This document shows positions 26,572-35,134 of a DNA stretch of 64,000 bases, one piece after another. Source of the stretch: Chryseobacterium sediminis (GTDB lineage Bacteria > Bacteroidota > Bacteroidia > Flavobacteriales > Weeksellaceae); the NCBI RefSeq assembly GCF_008386505.1, contig NZ_VUNZ01000002.1, positions 655,056-719,055 on the forward strand, given 5' to 3'. A program made the translations under genes and the position numbers. The notes under the pieces are model-generated. The model worked only from the letters and a program-made list of their open reading frames with translations, did no database searches and was not told where the DNA came from. The first letter of the stretch is position 1, and each line of letters starts with the position of its first letter.

Positions 26572-27030
26572 TTATTCTTCATCGAAAGAGCCCATCACAT
26601 CTTCTGCAAGACTTGCAAAATCAGTTTCATTGGTGGCAATTACCTTTTCATAGGCTTCTTTATCCCAAATTTCAAATAGCTCTCCCGCGCTGGTAATCAC
26701 AATATCTTTTTGAAGATTTGCGAAATTCGTCAGGTCTTTAGAGATCTGTAATCTTCCCGCATTATCCAATTCTACTGTCTTTACTCCTGCCGTAAACATT
26801 CGTATGAAATCAGCATTCTTTTTTATGAATCTGTTCAGTTTATTAATTTTGCCCATCAGTTTGTCCCATGCATTCATAGGATAGACTTCCAGACAGGGTT
26901 GGAACACAGATCTTTTGACTACAAATGCCTTGTCTTCGAAGTTTTCCATCTGTTTAATTAAAGATGAAGGAACTTTTAAGCGGCCTTTGTCGTCAATTTT
27001 GCACTCATATGTCCCAATGAAATTTTTCAT
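26572..27030 (-). CDS. mraZ: Transcriptional regulator and cell division gene MraZ
   Basis: 152 residues, the family length. Two SpoVT/AbrB-like DNA-binding halves are seen: GTYECKIDDKGRLKVPSSL near the N-terminus and VELDNAGRLQISKDL in the second half, both with the D-x-x-G-R-h pattern. MraZ binds direct repeats upstream of its own gene to control the dcw operon. The ATG at 27030 is chosen because the family starts here; a GTG-started frame to 27069 would overlap the promoter and the second MraZ box. It is the first gene of the cluster. Confidence 0.96.
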   Translation of the reverse strand: MKNFIGTYECKIDDKGRLKVPSSLIKQMENFEDKAFVVKRSVFQPCLEVYPMNAWDKLMGKINKLNRFIKKNADFIRMFTAGVKTVELDNAGRLQISKDLTNFANLQKDIVITSAGELFEIWDKEAYEKVIATNETDFASLAEDVMGSFDEE

Positions 27031-27036
27031 TTGGGA

Positions 27037-27044
27037 CAAATTTA
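27037..27044 (-). promoter_or_regulatory. -7 element of the dcw (mraZ) promoter
   Basis: Read on the minus strand it is TAAATTTG, an exact TAnnTTTG match. Six bases separate it from the mraZ ATG, so the transcript would be leaderless or nearly so. The -33 region falls within the MraZ boxes; the nearest TTTG is only 12 nt upstream, shorter than usual. Confidence 0.6.
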
Positions 27045-27053
27045 TATAATAAT

Positions 27054-27079
27054 TTCCAAAATTTCCCACTTTTTCCCAC
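27054..27079 (-). promoter_or_regulatory. MraZ operator: three direct repeats spaced 10 nt
   Basis: On the minus strand: GTGGGA (27074-27079), four bases, GTGGGA (27064-27069), four bases, TTGGAA (27054-27059, a weaker third copy). The GTGGGA core and the exact 10-nt period match the known MraZ-box arrangement. The boxes sit immediately upstream of the -7 element, where binding would block or modulate RNA polymerase. Confidence 0.85.
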
Positions 27080-27272
27080 TTTTTGACTCAATGTTAATAA
27101 GTTTTATTAGAGATTGAATTTCGATAATGTAAAATACTGATATGAAGCCAGTTGTAAATAGTGTTATTTAGGCCATAATAAAGCGTGTTTGAAAAAAAAA
27201 GTTAAAAAGGAGAATATTATATTATTTTTATCTTAAATTAGGATAATCAAAATTTTTTTGAGGTTTAATTTG

Positions 27273-27280
27273 TATTTTTG
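27273..27280 (+). promoter_or_regulatory. -7 promoter element for the alpha/beta hydrolase
   Basis: TATTTTTG, an exact TAnnTTTG match, ending 22 nt before the ATG at 27303. It is divergent from the mraZ promoter. The TTTG at 27257-27260 is closer than the usual -33 spacing. Confidence 0.5.
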
Positions 27281-27302
27281 CAGGGCTTTATTAAGGCGTT
27301 TT

Positions 27303-28064
27303 ATGATATTTAGTACAAAAAAAGAAAAGAAATATTCCTATGTAGAAGCGGGAGAAGGACATCCATTAGTGCTGTTGCACGGGTTAATGGGTGGTTTGAG
27401 TAATTTCGATAAAATGGTAGATTTTTTTTCGGAAAGAGGCTTCAAAGTATATGTTCCTCAGCTGCCGATCTATGATCTGCCGGTACTCAATACGAATCTT
27501 ACCACTATCGCAAAATATATTATCAAGTTTATAGAAAGTCATATTTCAGGTCCGGTAACCATTATGGGAAACTCAATGGGAGGGCATGTAGGGCTTATCT
27601 TAACTTTAGCAAGACCAGATTTGGTAAAAAATCTTGTGCTTACGGGAAGTTCCGGATTATATGAAAGAACTTTCGGGGACAGTTTTCCAAGGAAAAATGA
27701 CCGATCTTATATCAGAAAGAAAACGGAAGAAGTTTTCTATGATCCAAAGATTGCGACAGAGGATCTTGTAGATGAAGTTTTCGCGGTGGTGAATGACAGA
27801 ATGAAAGGAATAAAAACAGTAATGCTGGCAAGAAGTGCCATCAAACACAATATGCTGAATGACCTTCCGAAGATTGTGACACCTACGTGTCTTATCTGGG
27901 GAAAACAGGATAATGTAACTCCTCCGGAAGTGGCAGAAGACATGCACAAATTTATTCCTAATTCGGATTTATTTTGGATAGACCATTGCGGCCATGCAGC
28001 CATGATGGAAAAACCGGATGAGTTCAATGAAATCCTGTATAACTGGATAAAAGATAAAGTTTAA
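27303..28064 (+). CDS. Alpha/beta fold hydrolase
   Basis: 253 residues. The nucleophile elbow is GNSMGG with Ser91, the oxyanion region LLHGLMGG is at 24-31, the acid is probably in LIWGKQDNVTPPE and the His in DHCGHAAMMEKPDEF near the C-terminus. These identify a soluble alpha/beta hydrolase without a signal peptide; the substrate cannot be inferred. ATG 27303 (MIFSTKKEKK) is chosen over an upstream TTG at 27258 because that frame would include the promoter. A terminator follows at 28083. Confidence 0.9.
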   Translation: MIFSTKKEKKYSYVEAGEGHPLVLLHGLMGGLSNFDKMVDFFSERGFKVYVPQLPIYDLPVLNTNLTTIAKYIIKFIESHISGPVTIMGNSMGGHVGLILTLARPDLVKNLVLTGSSGLYERTFGDSFPRKNDRSYIRKKTEEVFYDPKIATEDLVDEVFAVVNDRMKGIKTVMLARSAIKHNMLNDLPKIVTPTCLIWGKQDNVTPPEVAEDMHKFIPNSDLFWIDHCGHAAMMEKPDEFNEILYNWIKDKV

Positions 28065-28082
28065 TAAATACATCATAAAATG

Positions 28083-28116
28083 ACCATTAAGAGCTTTTCT
28101 TAATGGTTTATTTTTC
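28083..28116 (+). terminator. Terminator after the alpha/beta hydrolase
   Basis: Nine-bp perfect arms 28083-28091 and 28099-28107 around a 7-nt loop, followed by TTATTTTTC. It shows that engB, whose ATG is at 28133, begins a new unit or depends on readthrough. Confidence 0.8.
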
Positions 28117-28132
28117 TAAAATACATTCAACA

Positions 28133-28756
28133 ATGATTATCAAGACAGCAGAGTTTGTAAAGAGCAGCGGAAAATGGCAGGAATGCCCTGAACCCAATAT
28201 TCCTGAATATGCTTTTATCGGAAGATCAAACGTAGGAAAGTCATCATTGATCAACGCAATGATGAATCATAAAGACCTGGCTAAGACATCACAGACTCCA
28301 GGAAAAACCCAGCTGATCAATCATTTTTTAGTGAATGAAAACTGGTACCTTACCGATTTACCGGGCTATGGCTATGCAAAGGTTTCAAAGGTTCAGCGAA
28401 AGGATTTTGAAAAGCTAATCACGAATTATATTCTGAACAGAAGAAATCTTGTCAATCTTTTTGTTTTAGTGGATATAAGACATACTCCACAGAAAATTGA
28501 TTTAGAATTTATCCAATGGTGTGGAGAGAGTGGGATCCCTTTTTCAATTGTATTTACCAAGGCTGATAAATTAAAACCCAATGTTGCTATTAAAAACGTT
28601 GAAGATTATAAAGCTGAGCTTCATAAGACCTGGGAGGATCTTCCTGAACTTTACGTTACCTCAGCAGAAAAGAAAGAGGGTGGTGACAACATTCTTAATT
28701 TTATCCAGAAAACTAATGAATTTTTAACGAATAATAATATAAGTTTCGATGAGTAA
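28133..28756 (+). CDS. engB: Ribosome biogenesis GTP-binding protein YihA/YsxC/EngB
   Basis: 207 residues. GTPase motifs in order: G1 GRSNVGKSS, G2 TSQTPGKTQ, G3 DLPGYG, G4 TKADK, G5 TSAEKK. EngB is required for 50S subunit assembly. The ATG at 28133 (MIIKTAEFVKSS) is chosen because the longer frame from 28103 begins inside the preceding terminator. It overlaps the acetyltransferase gene by eight bases. Confidence 0.96.
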   Translation: MIIKTAEFVKSSGKWQECPEPNIPEYAFIGRSNVGKSSLINAMMNHKDLAKTSQTPGKTQLINHFLVNENWYLTDLPGYGYAKVSKVQRKDFEKLITNYILNRRNLVNLFVLVDIRHTPQKIDLEFIQWCGESGIPFSIVFTKADKLKPNVAIKNVEDYKAELHKTWEDLPELYVTSAEKKEGGDNILNFIQKTNEFLTNNNISFDE

Positions 28757-29198
28757 TATTGTTTGGAAAATAAAAACGTTTGATGAGTTCACCGTTCCTG
28801 AATTGTATTCGGTACTGAAAGCACGTATAGACGTTTTTGTTATTGAACAGAACTGCCCTTATCCTGATCTTGATAATTATGATCAGAAAGCAGTTCATAT
28901 CTGGGCAGAAGAAGATGGACAGGTGCTGGCATACTGCCGTGTATTTGATAAAGGAATAAAATATGATGAAACGTCCTTCGGAAGAGTTCTGACAACAGAG
29001 CAGGCAAGAGGGAAAAGTTTGGGAAAACAGTTGATACAATATGCCGTAGAAACAATAGAAAACCGTTTTCATACTTCTAAAATCAAAATATCTGCACAGG
29101 ATTATCTGTTAAGATTTTACAGTGGATTCGGATTTGAAGATACGGGCAAAAAGTATCTGGAAGATGATATTCCGCATACGGAAATGATAAGAAAATAA
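28749..29198 (+). CDS. ElaA-like GNAT family N-acetyltransferase
   Basis: 149 residues with the ElaA pattern: ARIDVFVIEQNCPYPDLD in the N-terminal third, the acetyl-CoA loop region FGRVLTTEQARGKSLGKQL (Q/RxxGxG/A variant ARGKSLG) and DYLLRFYSGFGFEDTGKKYLEDDIPH near the end. ElaA-type proteins are predicted acetyltransferases with unknown substrate. The start codon overlaps the engB stop (GATGAGTAA), so the two are coupled. A strong terminator follows immediately. Confidence 0.9.
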   Translation: MSNIVWKIKTFDEFTVPELYSVLKARIDVFVIEQNCPYPDLDNYDQKAVHIWAEEDGQVLAYCRVFDKGIKYDETSFGRVLTTEQARGKSLGKQLIQYAVETIENRFHTSKIKISAQDYLLRFYSGFGFEDTGKKYLEDDIPHTEMIRK

Positions 29199-29229
29199 AA
29201 AAAGGTATCTCAAACGAGATACCTTTTTT
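29198..29229 (+). terminator. Terminator of the engB-acetyltransferase unit
   Basis: Fourteen-bp perfect arms (29198-29211 and 29216-29229) with a four-base loop, ending in six T. It overlaps the last base of the acetyltransferase stop codon. It can also function in the reverse direction. Confidence 0.9.
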
Positions 29230-29311
29230 CGAACTGTATAAAATTATATTGGGAGTTATTAGTTTTTTTCATCATTTCTTACTTCAAAAGTAATTTAATT
29301 AAGAAAAATAT

Positions 29312-29330
29312 CCTTACGGAAAACCGTAAT
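29312..29330 (-). terminator. Candidate terminator after the response regulator
   Basis: TTACGG (29314-29319) and CCGTAA (29324-29329) enclose a four-base loop. On the minus strand it is followed by GGATATTTTTCTT. The stem is short, so confidence is moderate. Confidence 0.5.
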
Positions 29331-29333
29331 AGG

Positions 29334-29999
29334 TTAAATAATCCCCAAATCTTTACAAAAAGCGACAAGTTGTTCATTGCTTGTGATCTGAAGATCTTCC
29401 TTCATGCTGTTCAGTTTTTTCTCTACACTGCTTAAGCTGTTGGGCTTAATATCGTTGTTTTGAAGATAAACAGGAATGTTTTTCTGTAAAACTCCCTGAG
29501 ATAAGAGAGATACCAAAGTAATGTCATAGGTAGAAAACTCATAATTGTTGAGTTTCTTTACTTCCTGTTTAAGGTCAAGAGAAAGATAATTTTCATTCAC
29601 ATAGGTTGAAGCAATTGCTTTTTTAAGTTCTTTAGAATCATTTCGGGCTTTACGAACAAAACCATTGATTCCATATTCGTTGAAAAGGCTATCGATAACT
29701 CCGGATCTATGCTCTGCTGAAAAAACAATTATTTTCAAAGATGGCTGTAGCTCTTTAATGGTTTTTATCAGCTCTTTTCCGTCTTTAATATTTTGTATGT
29801 TGTGGTCTTCTTCAAAAGAAAGATCTGTAATTAACAAATCATAAAGATCATTTTCACGAATGGATTTTTGAATTTTAGCTAATGCATCATCACAATAATA
29901 AACATAATCTGTGGTGGAAATAGTAAGGTCTTCTAATGTTTTCTGTACAGAAATACTGCTGCTTTCGTGATCTTCAGCTATTAAAATTTTTTTGAACAT
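29334..29999 (-). CDS. Two-component response regulator with C-terminal HTH
   Basis: 221 residues. A receiver domain (about 4-125) has the acidic pair in IAEDHES, phospho-acceptor Asp59 (LLITDLSF), a Ser in IVFSAEH and Lys in GFVRKA. The C-terminal segment (about 150-221) with DITLVSLLSQGVLQKNIPVYL and SLSSVEKKLNSMKEDL looks like a LuxR/NarL-type helix-turn-helix. It starts 12 nt after the sensor kinase gene and is certainly its partner. Regulated genes are unknown. Confidence 0.9.
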   Translation of the reverse strand: MFKKILIAEDHESSSISVQKTLEDLTISTTDYVYYCDDALAKIQKSIRENDLYDLLITDLSFEEDHNIQNIKDGKELIKTIKELQPSLKIIVFSAEHRSGVIDSLFNEYGINGFVRKARNDSKELKKAIASTYVNENYLSLDLKQEVKKLNNYEFSTYDITLVSLLSQGVLQKNIPVYLQNNDIKPNSLSSVEKKLNSMKEDLQITSNEQLVAFCKDLGII

Positions 30000-30011
30000 T
30001 CTTTTTCTTTT

Positions 30012-31697
30012 TTAAGAAGCAGGAAATGAAATATAAATTTTCAACCCTTTTTCGGTTTCAGTGTCAAAAATAATTTCTCCATGGATAGCTTCAATACGGG
30101 AATCCGTATTTGTCAAACCATTTTTGTAAGTAATTCCCTCTGAAATACCGATGCCATTGTCTGTATACTGAATTTGTATCCTGTTATTTTTTCTTTCAAA
30201 TTTGAAAGCAACATGGGTGGCATGGCTGTGTTTTTTCATATTTATCAAAAGTTCCCGCATGACCTGATAAATTTCTTCCCGGGTAAATTCTTTCAGCGTT
30301 TTCCAAATACTTTCATCATTTCCGGCCAGGTAAGTTTTTACATTTTCATTATTAAAAGAAGCAATAAGAGTTGATACCCTTTTACTAAATTCCTGCTTAT
30401 TTTCAGAGGCTGTTTTCTCATAAGAAATATCTCTGGACTTTTCGTAGACAAACTCCAGGTCATCAAGTACTTTTTCTTTATCAAAATCTTCCTGATTTTC
30501 GATCTTTGTCATCACCTGATAAATACCATTGGCTACCACATCATGTACTTTTTTGGAAAGATGAAGCTGATTTTCTTTTATTCTTAATTCGTTTTCCTGT
30601 TTCAGCCTTTTTTTTCTTCTCTTGTATAATATTGAGGCCCCGACAAGGCTTAAGGAGAGAATTCCTAAAATAACATTCTGCTTTAAAATTCTGTTTTGCT
30701 TCTGGACGGTAATAACTTTAAGCTGTTGATTTTCTGCATTCTTTTTTTCTACATCAAACTCTATCAGTGCAAATCTGTTTTTTGCTTTATCTCTGGATAA
30801 CTGGATGCTGTCATTTAGATACTGATATTCTGTGAAATAATTCTTTAAATGAATTCCTTTATCATTTTTTACCAGAAATTCCAGCGCCTCTAATCTGTCA
30901 TTAGGGTTTTTGATTACTTTTGCTAAACGATATTTTTCATTGATATGATGCAAAGCTTTAGTCTTATCAAAGGTTAGATAATATTCAGCAAGATGAGAAT
31001 GACTGGATATAAGCCCGGATTTGTCATTGATTTTTTGTCTCAGAAAGAAAGCCGATAATAAACCTTCTTCTGCCTTATAATTATTGTTTTCAAGCCAGCT
31101 GATATAATTGTAATTATCTAAAATTCTTGCATAATCTATATCATGCTGTAGTAACTCTTTATCCTTTAGAAGAGATTGATAGATCCGGATTCCCTGCGAA
31201 TAACTTTTCAGTTTTCCATAGGTATCTGCAATATTATTGTTAATTCTGATTTTCTGATAATTATCTGAACTTGCCTGCAATGCCTTATGATACCAGGTGA
31301 GCGCTTCTGCATAATGCTTGAGGTTTTTTTCAGATATTGCAAGGTTATTGTAAATGGAGGGCAGGTAAGCAGAGTCTTCAGGAAGTTTTAAAAAGGACAA
31401 TGCATCAATAGCTCTTTCATTACTACTCAGATAATCTCCGATATCATTCAGTATAATGGCCTTGGTTATTAAGCAGGATGCTATGCTTGCTGAATCATTC
31501 TTTAGCTTATAGATGCTTTCGGCTTTTGAAAGAAGTGTAAATGCCTTTTCATTATCATTATTGTATAGAGCTGTAGCCTCATTATACATTTTGTCCGCTT
31601 CGGCTGACGGGGCTTTTACCGGAGGATTCCTGTTTTCGGAAAAATTACAGCTAATGAGTAAAAGAAAGATTCCTAAAAATTTAAAACCGGCATACAT
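30012..31697 (-). CDS. TPR-containing sensor histidine kinase
   Basis: 561 residues from ATG 31697; a TTG six codons upstream is the alternative. A short N-terminal hydrophobic segment ends in LLISC, a possible lipobox. TPR-like helical repeats follow (about 35-310), with blocks such as YAEALTWYHKALQAS. A membrane helix (about 340-360) leads to a cytoplasmic kinase with the His in KKVHDVVANGIYQ (His385), like the HisKA_3 (NarX) type, and a HATPase domain with RELLINMKKHSHATHV and DNGIGISEG. The TPR sensor would sit outside the inner membrane. Confidence 0.9.
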   Translation of the reverse strand: MYAGFKFLGIFLLLISCNFSENRNPPVKAPSAEADKMYNEATALYNNDNEKAFTLLSKAESIYKLKNDSASIASCLITKAIILNDIGDYLSSNERAIDALSFLKLPEDSAYLPSIYNNLAISEKNLKHYAEALTWYHKALQASSDNYQKIRINNNIADTYGKLKSYSQGIRIYQSLLKDKELLQHDIDYARILDNYNYISWLENNNYKAEEGLLSAFFLRQKINDKSGLISSHSHLAEYYLTFDKTKALHHINEKYRLAKVIKNPNDRLEALEFLVKNDKGIHLKNYFTEYQYLNDSIQLSRDKAKNRFALIEFDVEKKNAENQQLKVITVQKQNRILKQNVILGILSLSLVGASILYKRRKKRLKQENELRIKENQLHLSKKVHDVVANGIYQVMTKIENQEDFDKEKVLDDLEFVYEKSRDISYEKTASENKQEFSKRVSTLIASFNNENVKTYLAGNDESIWKTLKEFTREEIYQVMRELLINMKKHSHATHVAFKFERKNNRIQIQYTDNGIGISEGITYKNGLTNTDSRIEAIHGEIIFDTETEKGLKIYISFPAS

Positions 31698-31726
31698 GAT
31701 TATAATTGATAGCAACTAAAGGTATT

Positions 31727-31758
31727 AAAAAAAGGACAATTTTCATTGCCCTTTTATT
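31727..31758 (-). terminator. Terminator of the 55-residue peptide gene
   Basis: Arms near 31733-31740 and 31745-31752 pair with one wobble around TTTC, and the minus strand continues into a long T run. It separates the peptide gene from the kinase gene downstream. Confidence 0.75.
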
Positions 31759-31761
31759 TAA

Positions 31762-31929
31762 TTATTTTTTTGGAGGTAAAATCTGCCCTGTTTCACCACT
31801 TGTATCACTGCCGCTTTCTGGAGAAAGGTTCATTGTAGCAGGTTGATAACTGTTTTGATCTGTTGTTGGTGTATTGGCATTATTATCTGAAAATGCTAAA
31901 CCTAATAGCATCAATATAATTTGGATCAT
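31762..31929 (-). CDS. Small (55-residue) exported or membrane-anchored peptide of unknown function
   Basis: An ATG at 31929 preceded by AAAGGA opens a 55-codon frame. The first 14 residues are hydrophobic (MIQIILMLLGLAFS), resembling a signal peptide, and the rest is Asn/Thr/Ser/Pro-rich and ends in ILPPKK. A terminator follows 6 nt after the stop. It is on the same strand as, and just upstream of, the sensor kinase, but is separated from it by the terminator. No family is recognised. Confidence 0.6.
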   Translation of the reverse strand: MIQIILMLLGLAFSDNNANTPTTDQNSYQPATMNLSPESGSDTSGETGQILPPKK

Positions 31930-32290
31930 TCCTTTAAAATTTTCGAAGTTGAAACCGTATTTCTTCCTCTCAAGAAGTATTTATCATGAGCTGTACACTG
32001 TTAAAATCTCGAAGCGCTTCTTAATTTTTTAGGGAAGTGAACCTTTAAAAACGGAGGCAAAACATCTGCTTCCCAATCCGGAGTTTAATCTCTGTTTTCT
32101 CTGGTTTTTTTGAAATCAGTTTTTTAATGTTTTTGTTGATTTCTAAAGCAAATTTGCAGCAAAAAATGAGAGATCTGTTAGACAAAGCATAGACATCAAT
32201 AGACAATAAACAACTGTGGAGTTATTACGGAAATCCGTAATGCGGTATGATTGAAAATCATCTACTTTGTAATGCCCGAAAACGTTGTTT
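31930..32290. other. Intergenic region (361 nt) between the peptide gene and the divergent membrane protein
   Basis: No gene seen. A perfect 8-bp palindrome with AA loop (ATTACGGA...TCCGTAAT, 32224-32241) lies upstream of the right-hand gene, and TACTTTG (32273-32279) is a near -7 element one base shorter than consensus. On the minus strand TATGCTTTG near 32190 is a weak candidate for the peptide gene. Confidence 0.5.
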
Positions 32291-33124
32291 ATGTCCAAGA
32301 AAAAACTACTAATTAATGAAGTATTTGAGCAGGCAAGAAGAGAATCAGAAAAAACCACAAAAAGTGGTTTAGCCTCTTATCTGCATCTTTGTTTTATTGA
32401 TCATCTGAAATTCTATGAAATTTCAGAAAAAACATTTATACGATATTATGAAGACTTTGTTGAAGGCAACAGCAGGAGGAATATTGAGCAGGAAAGACTG
32501 AATAAAATGAGTCAGTATATTGGCTATAAGGATTTTACAGACTTTTCCAGGACCTTTATCAGAAATGATGAAAAAAAAAATCTGACTACGGTAAAAATCA
32601 GTGTAGATCAGGATGAAGAAATTATATCTGAAAGGCTGTCCAAAATAAATATTAATATCATCAATGAGCAGCATTTTAAAATGCCGGAATTTGTCAGACA
32701 AAATAGTTTTGGTCTTGTTGGTATGTTTATCCTGGGGAGTTTTCTGATTGGAAATTACTATTGCTCATCCTCAAACAGAAATACACCGTTAAGTTTTTTC
32801 AATGTAGCTAGCATTGGAAAAAATTGCATGTATTGGGACAAAAACGAATATAAACCAACTGATTGTAAGGACGGAAATCCTTTACTGACTATCGTCCCGA
32901 AGGATATGATACAGATTAAATATTTTAAACGTATTACCAGAAAAGATACTCTTACGGTAGAAAATGCTTTGGGGAAAACCTGGTATTCCAAGGTTGACGG
33001 TAAAGTTGAGTTTTTTACAATGGATGGAATTGATCCGGAGAATAAAAAAGAGCTAAAAAGATCAACTGAATATATCATTAGAAAATATTCAGGAAAGAAA
33101 TCTGGTATTATGCCTGCAGAATAA
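32291..33124 (+). CDS. Hypothetical protein with one central membrane helix
   Basis: 277 residues from ATG 32291 (MSKKKLLINEVFEQ); a TTG two codons upstream is the alternative. The N-terminal half (about 1-90) is helical and hydrophilic with aromatic pairs (YLHLCFIDHLKFYEISEKTFIRYYEDF). A membrane helix is at about 138-158 (LVGMFILGSFLIG), and a C-terminal part with two Cys is presumably periplasmic. I recognise no family; similarity to regulators with intracellular N-domains and a membrane anchor is only topological. It is transcribed away from the two-component genes. Confidence 0.75.
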   Translation: MSKKKLLINEVFEQARRESEKTTKSGLASYLHLCFIDHLKFYEISEKTFIRYYEDFVEGNSRRNIEQERLNKMSQYIGYKDFTDFSRTFIRNDEKKNLTTVKISVDQDEEIISERLSKININIINEQHFKMPEFVRQNSFGLVGMFILGSFLIGNYYCSSSNRNTPLSFFNVASIGKNCMYWDKNEYKPTDCKDGNPLLTIVPKDMIQIKYFKRITRKDTLTVENALGKTWYSKVDGKVEFFTMDGIDPENKKELKRSTEYIIRKYSGKKSGIMPAE

Positions 33125-33199
33125 ATTTCCTTCATAATTATTTAAAATACAGTTAAAACAATTCCTCATCCATTCCAGTAATTTCGTCTTATTTTTAAG

Positions 33200-34987
33200 A
33201 TGAATAGACAGATATTTTCCGTTTTACTTTTTATAAGTACTTTTTTTTCAGCACAGAAACCCGTACAGATTGCTTTTCTTTCTGATGTTCATTTTCAGGA
33301 TTTGTATGGAAGTTTCTCAGATCATAATTTTAAAGGAATTATAAATCCTAAAACAGGAAAACCCACGATCCTGAGGACCATGGATTCTCAACTGCATTCC
33401 ACAAGAATCTTCAATGAGAACTATTTTGCTTTTCTTAAAGCCTTGGATGATATTGTTGCTAAAGGAATTAAAATAGTAGCAATGCCCGGTGATTTTTCGG
33501 ATGACGGGCAGGCTTATAACCTTCGCGGGCTTCATAGAATTTTACAAGAATACCATGAAAAGTATGGTATTAATTTTTATTTGACAACAGGAAATCACGA
33601 TCCCGTAGGGCCATTTCACAATGAAGGAGGAAAGGACGATTTCCTTGGACAGAATGGAAACCCGCTGGGGATTTATAGTAAAGAAAATATTGGGAAATCA
33701 ACAGATAAAGTAATCACAAAAGATATCGCAGAATCTGGATACCTCGAGATTTTGAATGAATTAAAAGATTTTGGTTTCTATCCTAAAAAAGAAGATTTGT
33801 TCTGGAGTACACCTTTTGATCATCATTCATTTAAAAATTATTCTTACAAAAATGGATTGCAGTCTGCCGATTATTCCAAAAGAATGTATGAAGTGGCCAA
33901 AAGCTTTTCTGTTCCGGATTTAAGTTATGTTGTTGAACCAGTGAAAGATGTGTGGATGATTGCCATAGACGGAAATACTTATATTCCGAAAAACCTGAAG
34001 GAAAGTCCTCAAAATACATCCAATTATAAAGGAGCAAGCATTGGCTATAATAATGTACTGACCAATAAACAGCATTTGATACCATGGGTAAAAAAACTTG
34101 CTGAAGAAGCCAGGAAAAGCAATAAAACTTTGATTGCATTTACCCATTATCCGATGATAGATTTCAATGATGGAGCAACCAGTGAAATTAAAAATCTGTT
34201 GGGAGATAAAAAATGGCAGATGGAGCGTGTTCCGCAGGAAGAAGTGGCAAAATTGTTTGCTGAAGCAGGATTACAGATTCATTTTGCAGGTCATATGCAT
34301 ATTAATGATACAGGAATCAGAAAATTTGGTGAGAATGTTTTGGTAAATGTTCAGGTTCCTTCACTGGCAGCCTATCTGCCGGCGTATAAAATTCTGACCA
34401 TCCAATCACCTAATAGGATGGAAGTGAAAACCGAAGTTATAAATGATGTTCCGCATTTTGATGAGCTATTTCCCTTATATGAAAAGGAATATAGTGCATT
34501 ACAACACGATAAAACCAAAACTCTCTGGAATAAAGATATATTAAATACCAAATCATATCATGATTTTATGCTTTTCCATTTAAAAGAATTGGTACGTTTA
34601 AGAATGATTCCTGATGACTGGCCAAAAGAATTTATTGATAAAACTAAAAGTTTAAATGGAGGAGACCTCCTCTTGTTCATTCAAAATAAAGACCGGTTAA
34701 AAGACCAGGGAATCAGATCTGAAAGCTTTAAAAAGTGGTCTTTTGATGACTTGCTGCTGGATCTGTATAAATTTCAATCAGCAGATGAGCTGGCAAAAAA
34801 AGACATTCCTGAAGAGAGACTGAAACAGTATCAGATATTGGAGAAGTTATATCAGGAAAACCAGTCAAACGATTTATTTATAATCCAAATAAAATCAGTT
34901 TTTAAAATCCTTTCATTGCTTTCTCACGGAGATCCGGCAGATCATTTTGAAATAGATCTGAAAAAAAAGAAAATAATAAAACTGTAA
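33200..34987 (+). CDS. Secreted metallophosphoesterase (calcineurin-like)
   Basis: 595 residues with a signal peptide (MNRQIFSVLLFISTFFSAQ, about 1-19). Metallophosphoesterase motifs in order: FLSDVHF (D-x-H), PGDFSDDG (G-D), TTGNHDP (G-N-H-D), FTHYPMIDF (H) and FAGHMHIND (G-H-x-H). The domain occupies about 20-400. The C-terminal about 180 residues are helical and uncharacterised. It would hydrolyse a phosphoester in the periplasm or outside. It is convergent with a PI-PLC-like gene, next to a SusC/SusD pair. Confidence 0.9.
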   Translation: MNRQIFSVLLFISTFFSAQKPVQIAFLSDVHFQDLYGSFSDHNFKGIINPKTGKPTILRTMDSQLHSTRIFNENYFAFLKALDDIVAKGIKIVAMPGDFSDDGQAYNLRGLHRILQEYHEKYGINFYLTTGNHDPVGPFHNEGGKDDFLGQNGNPLGIYSKENIGKSTDKVITKDIAESGYLEILNELKDFGFYPKKEDLFWSTPFDHHSFKNYSYKNGLQSADYSKRMYEVAKSFSVPDLSYVVEPVKDVWMIAIDGNTYIPKNLKESPQNTSNYKGASIGYNNVLTNKQHLIPWVKKLAEEARKSNKTLIAFTHYPMIDFNDGATSEIKNLLGDKKWQMERVPQEEVAKLFAEAGLQIHFAGHMHINDTGIRKFGENVLVNVQVPSLAAYLPAYKILTIQSPNRMEVKTEVINDVPHFDELFPLYEKEYSALQHDKTKTLWNKDILNTKSYHDFMLFHLKELVRLRMIPDDWPKEFIDKTKSLNGGDLLLFIQNKDRLKDQGIRSESFKKWSFDDLLLDLYKFQSADELAKKDIPEERLKQYQILEKLYQENQSNDLFIIQIKSVFKILSLLSHGDPADHFEIDLKKKKIIKL

Positions 34988-35077
34988 ATTATAATACTTC
35001 ATAAACCCTCCATTTGTATTCAATGGGATAGTTGTGGCATTTGTGAAAAGAATTAGTACTATTTGTGTTTAAACAAA

Positions 35078-35103
35078 AGAAAGGCTGCCCATTCAGGCAG
35101 CCT
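35078..35103 (-). terminator. Terminator of the PI-PLC-like gene
   Basis: Eight-bp perfect arms (35082-35089 with 35096-35103) around a six-base loop. On the minus strand it is followed by TTCTTTTGTTT. The 147-nt gap holds no other feature. Confidence 0.8.
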
Positions 35104-35134
35104 CCTCAATTATAAATCTAACAGCAAAACAGGA

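Noticed and set aside
27031..27069. N-terminal extension of MraZ from GTG 27069
   Set aside because: It would overlap the -7 box and the second MraZ box; the family start is at 27030.
28103..28132. Longer EngB start at 28103
   Set aside because: It lies within the terminator of the preceding gene; MIIKTAEFVKSS at 28133 fits the family.
29314..32241. TTACGG palindromes at 29314-29329 and 32224-32241 as operators of the response regulator
   Set aside because: The first fits a terminator position and the second has a different loop; two short hairpins are not enough to infer a binding site.
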